A stretch of DNA of 64,000 bases, from positions 1-64,000 of the forward strand of contig NZ_CP135030.1 of assembly GCF_039393905.1 (NCBI RefSeq), written 5' to 3'. Below are positions 1-8,667 of the stretch, one piece after another (the first letter of the stretch is position 1; the number at the start of each line of letters is the position of its first letter). This stretch comes from Buchnera aphidicola (Mindarus japonicus). GTDB lineage: Bacteria; Pseudomonadota; Gammaproteobacteria; Enterobacterales; Enterobacteriaceae. The notes under the pieces were generated by a model. It searched no databases and was not told the DNA's origin. It saw only the letters and a list, made by a program, of their open reading frames with translations. The position numbers and the translations under genes are program-made.

Positions 1-1872
1 TTGTTGTTGAAAACTTATGAAGTTATTGTTATTGGAGGTGGCCATTCGGGAGTTGAAGCATCTGCAGCGGCTGCTAGAATGGGTAAAAAAACTTTATTAA
101 TTACACAAAATAAAAATTCTATTGGATTTTTATCCTGTAACCCAGCTATTGGGGGTATTGGGAAAGGGCACTTAGTTAAAGAAATAGATGCATTAGGAGG
201 ATTGATAGCAAAAATTACAGATAAATCTGGAATACAATTTAGAATTCTTAATTCAAGAAAAGGTCCAGCAGTTCGAGCTACAAGAGCTCAAGTAGATCGA
301 AATTTATATCAATTAGAAACTAAAAAATTTTTGCAAAATCAAAAAAATTTATTTATTATAGAAGGTGAAGTAACTAATATTTTAATTAAAAACAAAACTG
401 CTGTTGGAGTTAATGTAAATACTGAAAATATTTTTTATGGAAAATCTATTGTTTTAACTACTGGAACATTTTTAGGGGGAAAAATTTTTATCGGAAAAAA
501 ATGTTCCGAAGGTGGTCGGATAAATTCTTTTTCTTCTAAATTTTTAAGTGATAAATTAAAAGAATTTTCTTGTTTTTATGGAAGATTAAAAACTGGAACA
601 CCTCCTCGTTTAGATGCAAAATCAATAAATTTTTCAAATTTATTAGTTCAGAAAGGGGATAAACCAGTACCTTTTTTTTCTTTTATTCATAAAAATATTA
701 AACATCCTCAGCAGATATCTTGTCATATTACACATACAAATGAAAAAACACATTCGATAATTCGATCAAATATTTCAGAAAGCCCAATGTATAATGGATC
801 GATTAAAAGTATAGGACCACAATATTGTCCATCTATTGAAGATAAAGTAGTTAGATTTTCTCATAGAACTAAGCATCAAATATTTTTAGAACCTGAGGAT
901 TTATCAAAATCTACTATTTATCCTAATGGAATTTCTACCAGCTTTCCTTTATCCATTCAGAAAAAAATTATTTCTTCAATATGCGGATTAGAAAATGCAA
1001 AGATTTTGGTTCCCGGATATGCAGTTGAATATGATTTTTTTGATCCTAGAAATTTAAAACTTACTTTAGAAAGTAAAGTAGTTCATGGTTTATTCTTTGC
1101 AGGGCAAATAAATGGAACAACTGGATATGAAGAAGCAGCTGCTCAAGGATTATTAGCAGGATTAAATGCAGCATTATATTCTTCTGATTTAAAAGGTTGG
1201 TTTCCTAGAAGAGATCAAGCATATTTAGGGGTGTTAGTAGATGATCTTTGTACTAAAGGAGTTGTAGAACCTTATAGAATGTTTACATCTCGTGCAGAGT
1301 ATAGATTACTGTTAAGAGAAGATAATGCTGATGTAAGATTAACAAAAATCGGAAAAAAATTAGGATTAATCGATTCTTTTCGCTGGAAAAAATATAATGA
1401 AAAGTTATTGTTAATTGATTCTGAAAAAAAACGTTTAAAAAAAATTATCGTTAATTTAGACTCTAATGAGTCTTCTAATTTAGAAATGATTTTAAATAAA
1501 AAGTTAAGAAAAAATAGCACAGGTATAGATTTATTGAAAAGACAAGAGATAAGTTATGAGTTATTAACTTCTTTAAAATGCTTTTCTCCAGGTATAAAAA
1601 ACAAGCAAGCTTCAGAACAAATCGAAATTCAACTTAAATATGAAGGTTATATTAAACGTCAAACAGAAGAGATTAATAATCAATTGTATTATGAAACCAT
1701 GTCTTTACCATTAAATTTAAATTACAAAAATATTTGTAGTCTTTCAAATGAAGTAATTGAAAAGTTAAATAGGTATAAACCAATGACGCTTGGTCAAGCA
1801 TCTAGAATTTCCGGAATAACACCTGCAGCAATATCTATTTTATTGATATATCTAAAAAAGAATAATATATAA
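1..1872 (+). CDS. mnmG: tRNA uridine-5-carboxymethylaminomethyl modification enzyme MnmG (GidA)
   Basis: FAD/NADH-dependent partner of MnmE that installs the cmnm5 group on U34 of tRNAs reading two-fold degenerate codons. The FAD-binding motif GGGHSG lies at residues 12-17. The conserved SCNPAIGGIGKGH block starts near residue 45 and includes a family cysteine. RLKTGTPPR, the EPYRMFTSRAEYRL block and the C-terminal GQASRISGITPAA helical region follow in E. coli order. The length of 623 residues is normal for the family. The reading frame opens with TTG at position 1, the window edge, so the true start could be this TTG or lie just outside. E. coli neighbours rsmG and atpI do not follow it. 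MnmE is encoded at 16445, so both halves of the MnmE-MnmG complex are present. Confidence 0.95.
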   Translation: MLLKTYEVIVIGGGHSGVEASAAAARMGKKTLLITQNKNSIGFLSCNPAIGGIGKGHLVKEIDALGGLIAKITDKSGIQFRILNSRKGPAVRATRAQVDRNLYQLETKKFLQNQKNLFIIEGEVTNILIKNKTAVGVNVNTENIFYGKSIVLTTGTFLGGKIFIGKKCSEGGRINSFSSKFLSDKLKEFSCFYGRLKTGTPPRLDAKSINFSNLLVQKGDKPVPFFSFIHKNIKHPQQISCHITHTNEKTHSIIRSNISESPMYNGSIKSIGPQYCPSIEDKVVRFSHRTKHQIFLEPEDLSKSTIYPNGISTSFPLSIQKKIISSICGLENAKILVPGYAVEYDFFDPRNLKLTLESKVVHGLFFAGQINGTTGYEEAAAQGLLAGLNAALYSSDLKGWFPRRDQAYLGVLVDDLCTKGVVEPYRMFTSRAEYRLLLREDNADVRLTKIGKKLGLIDSFRWKKYNEKLLLIDSEKKRLKKIIVNLDSNESSNLEMILNKKLRKNSTGIDLLKRQEISYELLTSLKCFSPGIKNKQASEQIEIQLKYEGYIKRQTEEINNQLYYETMSLPLNLNYKNICSLSNEVIEKLNRYKPMTLGQASRISGITPAAISILLIYLKKNNI

Positions 1873-2046
1873 AAAAAATAAAAAAAAAGTTTTATAAAAT
1901 AATTTTTTTTTAAATTTTTTTATAATTTTTAATATAAATATATAAGAAATGTGTATTTTATACAGATATAAATACAAATTTTATTTTTCTGAAATATATT
2001 TCATAAACATTAAAGAAGAATTTTCCCAAAAGGAAAAAATTTAAAG
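1873..2046. other. AT-rich leader between mnmG and atpB; rsmG and atpI absent
   Basis: These 174 bases hold no open frame. In E. coli rsmG and atpI sit between mnmG and atpB; neither is recognisable here. The region presumably carries the atp operon promoter, but AT-richness makes any TATAAT-like call unreliable. An AAGGA Shine-Dalgarno-like sequence lies near 2031, somewhat far from the atpB ATG at 2047. Confidence 0.5.
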
Positions 2047-2862
2047 ATGAATTTAGAAAAAATAGTTAATCCTAAAGATTATATCTTACATCATTTACGT
2101 CATTTACAAATGGATATACGTACTTTAAGTATAGTTGATCCAGGAAATCCTCCTTCTGTCTATTGGATTATAAATATTGATACAATAATTTTTTCATTTT
2201 TTTTAGGTATATTTTTTTTAGGAGTTTTTTATCAAGGAACTAAAAATGTTCAAAGCATACCTACGAAATTACAAGTTTTAATTGAATTTATTATTAATTT
2301 TATCAATAAAAATGTAAATGATGTTTATTGCTTCAAAAATAAAATAATAGCTCCGTTATCTTTAACGGTTTTTATTTGGATTTTTTTAATGAATGCAATG
2401 GATTTAATCCCTATAGATTTTTTTCCTTTTATTAGTAAGTTTTTTTTAGGGGTACCTAATTGTAGAATTGTACCTTCAGCAGATATTAATGTAACATTAT
2501 CAATGTCTGTCGGAATATTTTTACTTGTAATCTTTTACAGTTTAAAACATAAAGGTATATTAGGTTTTTCTAAAGAATTATTTATGCAACCGTTTAAGCA
2601 TCCTTTATTTTTTTTGTTAAATTTTATTTTAGAAAGTATAAGTTTACTTTCTAAGCCTATTTCATTAGCATTAAGGTTATTTGGAAATATGTATGCTGGA
2701 GAAATGATTTTTATTTTAATTTCAGCATTAATTCCGTGGTGGTTTCAATGGTTTTTAAGCGTTCCCTGGGCAATTTTTCATATTTTAGTAATTCTATTAC
2801 AATCTTTTATTTTTATGGTTTTAACTATTGTTTATTTATCAATGGCTTTTAAAAAACATTAA
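2047..2862 (+). CDS. atpB: F1Fo ATP synthase subunit a
   Basis: Membrane subunit of the Fo proton channel. The 271-residue protein matches E. coli AtpB in length and shows several long hydrophobic segments (roughly 45-65, 103-120, 150-165, 190-205, 220-265). The essential arginine is at residue 210 in the block KPISLALRLFGNMYAGE, the same numbering as E. coli. It is the first retained gene of the eight-gene atp operon, whose order BEFHAGDC matches E. coli apart from the missing atpI. Confidence 0.97.
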   Translation: MNLEKIVNPKDYILHHLRHLQMDIRTLSIVDPGNPPSVYWIINIDTIIFSFFLGIFFLGVFYQGTKNVQSIPTKLQVLIEFIINFINKNVNDVYCFKNKIIAPLSLTVFIWIFLMNAMDLIPIDFFPFISKFFLGVPNCRIVPSADINVTLSMSVGIFLLVIFYSLKHKGILGFSKELFMQPFKHPLFFLLNFILESISLLSKPISLALRLFGNMYAGEMIFILISALIPWWFQWFLSVPWAIFHILVILLQSFIFMVLTIVYLSMAFKKH

Positions 2863-2909
2863 AATTTTTACTTTAAAAAATGTTATATAAAATATATAGG
2901 AGAAAAATT

Positions 2910-3149
2910 ATGGAACATATGAATATGGACATGTTATATTTTTCTGCAGCAGTAATGATGGGTTTGGCAGCTATAGGGGCTGCAGTAGGGATTGGAATTT
3001 TAGGTGGAAAATTTCTAGAAGGAGCAGCTAGACAGCCAGATTTAATTCCTTTATTAAGAACACAGTTTTTTGTTGTTATGGGTTTAGTGGATGCAATTCC
3101 AATGATTGCTGTTGGAATAGGTTTATATTTACTATTTTCAGTAGCATAA
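2910..3149 (+). CDS. atpE: F1Fo ATP synthase subunit c
   Basis: Proteolipid of the rotating c-ring. From the ATG at 2910 the protein is 79 residues, identical in length to E. coli AtpE. It has two membrane helices around the polar loop ARQPD and the proton-binding aspartate at residue 61 (MGLVDAIPM). An upstream in-frame start at 2880 would add ten residues without a homologous counterpart. The ATG at 2910 has AGGAGA 7-8 bases upstream, so 2910 is chosen. Confidence 0.96.
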   Translation: MEHMNMDMLYFSAAVMMGLAAIGAAVGIGILGGKFLEGAARQPDLIPLLRTQFFVVMGLVDAIPMIAVGIGLYLLFSVA

Positions 3150-3246
3150 ATAGTTGATATATTTTTTTAAATACATGTATTCGATAGTATATATTTTATT
3201 TGATAACTAAAATATTAGTTTTATAGAATATAAAAAGGAAAGTAAT

Positions 3247-3726
3247 GTGAACCTAAATGCAACGTTTTTGGGTCAAACGATTTCATTTATTTTTTTTGTT
3301 TGGTTTTGTATGAAATACATATGGCCTCCAATTATTAAAGTTATTGAAGAAAGAAAAAAAGAAATTGAAAATGGTTTAATTTATACAAAAGAAGCAAAAA
3401 AAAAGCTAGATTTAATGAATAAGAATGAAAAACAGGAAATTATTTTTGCGAGAAAAAAAGCAGAGATTATACTAAAAAAAGCATATGATGAACAAGTAAA
3501 AATTTTAGAACTTGCCAAAAAAAAAGCAGAAATAGAAAAAAATAAAATTATTGCTATGGCCGTTTTAAAAATAGAAATTAAACGAAAAAAAATTTTTGAA
3601 GAATTAAAAAATAATGTAGCTACATTAGCTATTTCTATAGCGGAAAAAATTATCCTTCAGTCTATTGATAGATCAGAAGGTAATAATATTACAAAAAAAT
3701 ATATTTCAAATTTGAAAGGAGAATAA
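3247..3726 (+). CDS. atpF: F1Fo ATP synthase subunit b
   Basis: Peripheral stalk subunit linking Fo to F1. It has one N-terminal membrane helix (about residues 5-25, MNLNATFLGQTISF onward) followed by a long Lys/Glu-rich coiled coil to residue 159. The start is GTG at 3247, as in E. coli atpF, preceded by AAAGGAAAG. An ATG two bases upstream is immediately followed by TGA and cannot be the start. A 97-base spacer separates it from atpE; atpH begins six bases after its stop. Confidence 0.94.
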   Translation: MNLNATFLGQTISFIFFVWFCMKYIWPPIIKVIEERKKEIENGLIYTKEAKKKLDLMNKNEKQEIIFARKKAEIILKKAYDEQVKILELAKKKAEIEKNKIIAMAVLKIEIKRKKIFEELKNNVATLAISIAEKIILQSIDRSEGNNITKKYISNLKGE

Positions 3727-3732
3727 TAATCT

Positions 3733-4266
3733 ATGATTAATGCGGATACAATTTCTCGTCCGTATGCAAAAGCTATTTTTAAACTTTCTATAGAAGAAAA
3801 TTGTATTAATTATTGGGAAAAAAAATTATTTTTTTTTTCCAAAATATCAGAATCAAAAGAAATTAAAAAAATTCTTTTAAGTAATTATTCTTATAAATAT
3901 ATAAATAAAGTGTTTATTACTGCTTATGGAAAAAAATTAAAAAAAAATGAAGAAAAATTAATTTATTTGTTAGCGTTTAATAAACGTTTGATTTATTTAA
4001 AAAATATTTTTTCTTTCTTTTTAAAATATAAAAATAAATACGAAAAAAAGCTTTATGTTAGCATTATTTCTTCAAAAAAATTATCCAACTCTGATATTAG
4101 TCAGATTTCAAATATTTTAAGAATAAAATTTTCTAAAAATATTATTATAAATACGGTTATAAATATGTCCATTATAGGAGGTTTAATAATTAAAATTAAC
4201 GACATCATTATTGATGGTTCTATCTGCACTCATTTAAAACAATTAAAAAGCATTTTACGTGCTTAA
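3733..4266 (+). CDS. atpH: F1Fo ATP synthase subunit delta
   Basis: F1 subunit that attaches the b-stalk to the alpha3beta3 head. The 177-residue protein opens with the family block SRPYAKAIF and ends with the conserved IIGGLIIKINDIIIDGSI region near residues 145-163. It contains a ten-T run (TTATT followed by TCC, near 3829-3838) that remains in frame, so long homopolymers here are not always disruptive. Its place between atpF and atpA matches E. coli. Confidence 0.93.
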   Translation: MINADTISRPYAKAIFKLSIEENCINYWEKKLFFFSKISESKEIKKILLSNYSYKYINKVFITAYGKKLKKNEEKLIYLLAFNKRLIYLKNIFSFFLKYKNKYEKKLYVSIISSKKLSNSDISQISNILRIKFSKNIIINTVINMSIIGGLIIKINDIIIDGSICTHLKQLKSILRA

Positions 4267-4287
4267 TATTTGAGAGAAAAATAGTAT

Positions 4288-5835
4288 ATGGAATTAAATT
4301 CTACTGAAATTAGCGAATTAATTAAAACAAGAATTGCTAATTTTAAAATTTGCAATATTACTGAAAATGAAGGAACGATAATTACGGTAAGCGATGGAAT
4401 AATTCAAATTTACGGACTTTCTAATGTTATGCAAGGAGAAATGATAAAAATATCTAATCAACAATATGCTATAGCTTTAAATTTAGAAAGAGACGTCGTA
4501 GGTGCTGTCGTATTAGGAGATTATTTAGAAATTACTGAAGGAATGAAAGTTAGAAGTATAGGAAAATCTTTAGAAGTTCCTGTAGGAAAAAATTTTTTAG
4601 GAAGAGTAGTTAACGCATTAGGAGATCCAATAGATGGAAAAGGAAAAATTATTTCTTCTTCTTTTTTACCTGTAGAAACTAATGCACCTGGAGTGATTGA
4701 TAGGGAATTTGTTAATGAACCCATACAGACAGGATATAAGGCAATAGATACTATGGTTCCTATTGGACGTGGACAAAGGGAATTAATTATTGGAGATAGA
4801 CAAACTGGAAAAACAACATTAGCAATAGATACAATTATTAATCAAAAAAACTCAGGAATTAAATGTATTTATGTAGCTATTGGGCAAAAATTTTCAACAA
4901 TTGTTAATGTTGTAAAAAAATTAGAAGAACAAGATGCATTACAAAATACTATCGTTATAGTAGCTTCTGCATCAGAAGCTCCTGCTTTGCAATATTTGGC
5001 TCCTTATTCAGGATGTGCAATGGGTGAATATTTCAGAAATAAAGGAGAAGATGCATTAATTGTTTATGATGATCTTTCGAAACATGCAGTTGCTTACCGA
5101 CAAATTTCTTTATTGTTAAAACGTCCTCCTGGTAGGGAAGCATTTCCAGGAGATATATTTTATTTGCATTCAAGATTATTAGAAAGATCGGCCCGTGTTA
5201 ACGTTAATTTTATAAAGAAAAAAACCTTAGGAAAGGTTAAAAATAAAACTGGTTCTTTAACAGCATTGCCTATTATTGAAACACAAGCGGGAGATGTTTC
5301 TTCATTTGTTCCTACAAATGTAATATCAATTACTGATGGACAAATTTTCTTGGAAACTAATTTATTTAATAATGGAATTAGACCTGCTGTTGATCCAGGA
5401 ATATCTGTTTCCAGAGTAGGTGGTTCTGCTCAAACAAAAATTATAAAAAAACTATCTTCTGGAATACGAACTGCATTGGCTCAGTACAGAGAATTATCTG
5501 CTTTTTCTCAGTTTTCATCAGATTTAGATGAAATTACTCGCAGTCAATTGTTATATGGACAAAAATTAACAGAATTATTAAAACAAAAACAAAATAAACC
5601 TATTTCTATTGCTGAACAAGCTTTAATTATTTTTTCAGCGGAATTTCATTATTTAGATGATGTTCCTTTAGAAAAGATTTCTTCTTTTGAAGAATCGTTA
5701 TTAGATTATTTTAATCGTTTTCATTCTAAACTAATAATTAAAATTAATAAAACCGGTGTTTATGATGAAAAAATAAAAAGTACATTTATAGATATAATTC
5801 AAAACTATAAATGTAAAAGAACTGATTTATTTTAA
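4288..5835 (+). CDS. atpA: F1Fo ATP synthase subunit alpha
   Basis: Non-catalytic nucleotide-binding subunit of F1, 515 residues against 513 in E. coli. The P-loop GDRQTGKT is at residues 169-176, exactly the E. coli position. The DLSKHAVAYRQISLLLKRPPGREA block and the PAVDPGISVSRVGGSAQ region follow in order. The start ATG at 4288 lies 21 bases after atpH, with GAGAG upstream. No key residue appears missing. Confidence 0.97.
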   Translation: MELNSTEISELIKTRIANFKICNITENEGTIITVSDGIIQIYGLSNVMQGEMIKISNQQYAIALNLERDVVGAVVLGDYLEITEGMKVRSIGKSLEVPVGKNFLGRVVNALGDPIDGKGKIISSSFLPVETNAPGVIDREFVNEPIQTGYKAIDTMVPIGRGQRELIIGDRQTGKTTLAIDTIINQKNSGIKCIYVAIGQKFSTIVNVVKKLEEQDALQNTIVIVASASEAPALQYLAPYSGCAMGEYFRNKGEDALIVYDDLSKHAVAYRQISLLLKRPPGREAFPGDIFYLHSRLLERSARVNVNFIKKKTLGKVKNKTGSLTALPIIETQAGDVSSFVPTNVISITDGQIFLETNLFNNGIRPAVDPGISVSRVGGSAQTKIIKKLSSGIRTALAQYRELSAFSQFSSDLDEITRSQLLYGQKLTELLKQKQNKPISIAEQALIIFSAEFHYLDDVPLEKISSFEESLLDYFNRFHSKLIIKINKTGVYDEKIKSTFIDIIQNYKCKRTDLF

Positions 5836-5868
5836 ATAATAATAATTATTGTTCATAGAGATTATTAC

Positions 5869-6741
5869 ATGGCATGTAAAAATGAAATACGTTATAAAAT
5901 AGAAAGTGTTAAAAATACAAAAAAAATTACTCAAGCTATGCAAATGGTTTCTTTTGCTAAGATGAGAAAATCTAAAGAAAAAATGTATGCTAGTCGTCCA
6001 TATTTAAAGACGTTATCTCAAATTATAAATAATGTTTTAGAAAGTTCTTTAGAACATCAGCATACATATTTTAGTAAAAGAAAAGTTAAAAATATTGGTT
6101 GGATTATTATATCTACTGATAGAGGTTTATGCGGTAGTTTAAATACTAATTTATTTAAAAAAATTTTAATTCAAATGAAAAAATATTCTAATAAAAATAT
6201 TTCTTCTAACATTTGTATTTTTGGTTCTAAAGCGTTTTCATTTTTTAAATTTTTTAATGAAAAAATAATTTCAAAAACTATGAATATAGAAGAAAAGTCT
6301 ATATATATACAATCTATAAAGCCTATTAAAAAAATGCTAGATGAATACAAATCAGGAGGCATAGAAAAACTTTATTTAGCTTTTAATTTATTTAAAAATA
6401 GTATGTTTCAAATTCCTACAATATCTCAATTATTACCATTAAATTTTAAAAAAAACAATAGTCAAAAAATAAGTAAATGGGATTATTTATATGAACCTGA
6501 TTCAATAACTTTATTAAATACATTGTTAGAAAGGTACATTGAATTTCAAGTGTATCAAGCTATTGTAGAAAATGCAGCTAGTGAACAAGCGGCTAGAATG
6601 TTAGCAATGAAAACAGCAACAGAAAACAGCGATGATTATATCAAAGAACTACAATTATTATATAATAAGGTTCGTCAGAGCAGTATTACACAGGAATTAA
6701 CTGAAATTATTTCTGGAGCTTCTTCAGTTTCATCAAATTAA
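5869..6741 (+). CDS. atpG: F1Fo ATP synthase subunit gamma
   Basis: Central rotor shaft of F1. The 290-residue protein has the conserved N-terminal helix (EIRYKIESVKNTKKITQAMQMV) and the C-terminal helix (ASEQAARMLAMKTATENS) that form the coiled coil inside the alpha3beta3 ring. The middle domain shows the STDRGLCGSLN motif. The spacer of 33 bases after atpA is typical of the operon. No frameshift or truncation. Confidence 0.96.
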   Translation: MACKNEIRYKIESVKNTKKITQAMQMVSFAKMRKSKEKMYASRPYLKTLSQIINNVLESSLEHQHTYFSKRKVKNIGWIIISTDRGLCGSLNTNLFKKILIQMKKYSNKNISSNICIFGSKAFSFFKFFNEKIISKTMNIEEKSIYIQSIKPIKKMLDEYKSGGIEKLYLAFNLFKNSMFQIPTISQLLPLNFKKNNSQKISKWDYLYEPDSITLLNTLLERYIEFQVYQAIVENAASEQAARMLAMKTATENSDDYIKELQLLYNKVRQSSITQELTEIISGASSVSSN

Positions 6742-6760
6742 AAAAGTTAGAGATCTAACC

Positions 6761-8161
6761 ATGACTATCGGAAAAATTATTCAAGTTATAGGTGCTATCG
6801 TTGACGTGGAGTTTTTGCAAAATGAAACGCCTAAAATTTATCACGCTTTAGAAGTAAAAAAAAATAATAGTACATTGATTTTAGAGGTTCAACAGCAGTT
6901 GGGAGGAGGAGTAGTTAGAACCATAGCAATGGGAAATTCTGATGGACTAAAACGAGGTACTTTGGTTAAAAATTTAAAACATTACATTCAAGTTCCTGTT
7001 GGAAAATCAACACTAGGAAGAATATTAAATGTTTTAGGTAAACCTATAGATAAACAAGGTCCTTTAGTAGATATTGAAAATGATCCAATAGAATATTGGG
7101 ATATTCATAGAGCTCCACCTTCTTATGTTGAACAGTTAAGTTCAAAAGAAATATTGGAAACAGGAATTAAAGTAATTGATTTAATTTGTCCTTTTGCAAA
7201 AGGAGGGAAGGTAGGTTTATTTGGAGGAGCTGGAGTTGGAAAAACTGTGAATATGATGGAATTAATTCGAAATATTGCTATAGAACATTCAGGATATTCA
7301 GTATTTACTGGTGTAGGTGAGAGAACTAGAGAAGGTAATGATTTTTATAATGAAATGAAAGATTCTAAAGTTTTAAATAAAGTTTCGTTAGTTTATGGAC
7401 AAATGAATGAACCACCAGGAAACAGATTGAGAGTTGCTTTTACAGGACTAACGTTAGCTGAAAAATTTAGAGATGAAGGAAAAGACGTTTTATTATTTAT
7501 AGATAATATTTATAGATATACTTTAGCTGGCACAGAGGTTTCTGCTTTATTGGGAAGAATACCTTCAGCGGTTGGATATCAACCTACTTTATCTGAAGAA
7601 ATGGGAAAACTACAAGAACGAATTACATCAACAACAAAAGGTTCAATTACATCAGTACAAGCAATTTACATTCCAGCAGATGATTTAACAGATCCGTCTC
7701 CAGCTATTACATTTGCACATTTAGATTCTACAATTACATTAAGTCGACAAATTGCTTCTTTAGGAATATATCCTGCTGTTGATCCATTAAGTTCAACTAG
7801 TAGACAGTTGGATCCAACCATAGTAGGCGTAGAACATTATAATGTTGCTTGTTCGGTTCAAAAAATGTTGCAAAGATATCAAGAGTTAAAAGACATAATC
7901 TCTATTCTTGGAATGGATGAATTATCAGAAAAAGATAAGTTGTTAGTGACACGAGCAAGAAAGATTCAAAGATTTTTATCTCAACCTTTTTTTGTAGCTG
8001 AAATTTTTACAGGTTTTTCTGGAAAATATGTTTCTTTAAAAGAAAATATTTCAGGGTTTAAACAAATAATAGAAGGAAAGTGCGATCATATTCCTGAACA
8101 GGCATTTTATATGGTAGGAACAATTTCAGAAGCAATTGAAAAATCAAAAAAATTTAAATAA
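6761..8161 (+). CDS. atpD: F1Fo ATP synthase subunit beta (catalytic)
   Basis: Catalytic F1 subunit, 466 residues. Walker A GGAGVGKT is at residues 155-162 and the catalytic GERTREG block at 186-192. The sequences DNIYRYTLAGTEVSALLGR and PADDLTDPSPA follow as in E. coli. It starts at 6761, 19 bases after atpG. Everything needed for ATP hydrolysis and synthesis is visible. Confidence 0.98.
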   Translation: MTIGKIIQVIGAIVDVEFLQNETPKIYHALEVKKNNSTLILEVQQQLGGGVVRTIAMGNSDGLKRGTLVKNLKHYIQVPVGKSTLGRILNVLGKPIDKQGPLVDIENDPIEYWDIHRAPPSYVEQLSSKEILETGIKVIDLICPFAKGGKVGLFGGAGVGKTVNMMELIRNIAIEHSGYSVFTGVGERTREGNDFYNEMKDSKVLNKVSLVYGQMNEPPGNRLRVAFTGLTLAEKFRDEGKDVLLFIDNIYRYTLAGTEVSALLGRIPSAVGYQPTLSEEMGKLQERITSTTKGSITSVQAIYIPADDLTDPSPAITFAHLDSTITLSRQIASLGIYPAVDPLSSTSRQLDPTIVGVEHYNVACSVQKMLQRYQELKDIISILGMDELSEKDKLLVTRARKIQRFLSQPFFVAEIFTGFSGKYVSLKENISGFKQIIEGKCDHIPEQAFYMVGTISEAIEKSKKFK

Positions 8162-8193
8162 TTTTTTAAAAAAATAATCTTTGGATTTTTATT

Positions 8194-8616
8194 ATGGATT
8201 GTCAATTAGAAGTAGTGAATATTGAAAAAATAATTTTTTCTGGGTTGATCAAAAAAGTAAAAGTTTCCGGAATAGAAGGAAATTTATGTATTTATCCTAA
8301 TCATGCTCAGTTATTGACTTTTATACAGCCGGGTTTATTATCGATTACTGATATAAAGGAAAAAATAGAAAATTTATATATATCAGGAGGAATTTTAGAA
8401 ATTCAACCAAAAAAAATATCTATTTTAGCAGACTCTGTAATTAGAGTGATTGATTTAGATCGTCAACATATACTAAAAAACAAAAAAGAGTTACAAAAAA
8501 ATATTAGCAATAACGTTGTTTTAGAACAACAATCGAAAATCATTAAAAAATTGTCAGAAGAAATAGCTAAATTAAAAGTAATTGAAATGATGGAAAAACC
8601 TAAAAATAGAAATTAA
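8194..8616 (+). CDS. atpC: F1Fo ATP synthase subunit epsilon
   Basis: Small regulatory subunit at the foot of the rotor, 140 residues against 139 in E. coli. The N-terminal beta-sandwich shows the family blocks IEGNLCIYPNHAQLLT and YISGGILEIQP. A C-terminal Lys/Glu-rich helical hairpin follows. It is the last gene of the atp operon and is followed by a GC-rich terminator hairpin at 8626-8644. Confidence 0.94.
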   Translation: MDCQLEVVNIEKIIFSGLIKKVKVSGIEGNLCIYPNHAQLLTFIQPGLLSITDIKEKIENLYISGGILEIQPKKISILADSVIRVIDLDRQHILKNKKELQKNISNNVVLEQQSKIIKKLSEEIAKLKVIEMMEKPKNRN

Positions 8617-8625
8617 AAAATATTT

Positions 8626-8649
8626 CGGCAGGTTTTTCCTGCCGTTGTT
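8626..8649 (+). terminator. Rho-independent terminator after atpC
   Basis: A 7-bp GC-rich stem CGGCAGG/CCTGCCG (8626-8632 and 8638-8644) with a five-T loop is followed by TTGTTT. It stands out in this AT-rich DNA. It lies between the convergent atpC (+) and gyrB (-) genes and probably ends the atp transcript. Confidence 0.8.
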
Positions 8650-8667
8650 TAAAATAAATAATTTATA

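Noticed and set aside
1873..2046. Possible oriC between mnmG and atpB
   Set aside because: The region is AT-rich and near the numbering origin, but I find no DnaA box in it.
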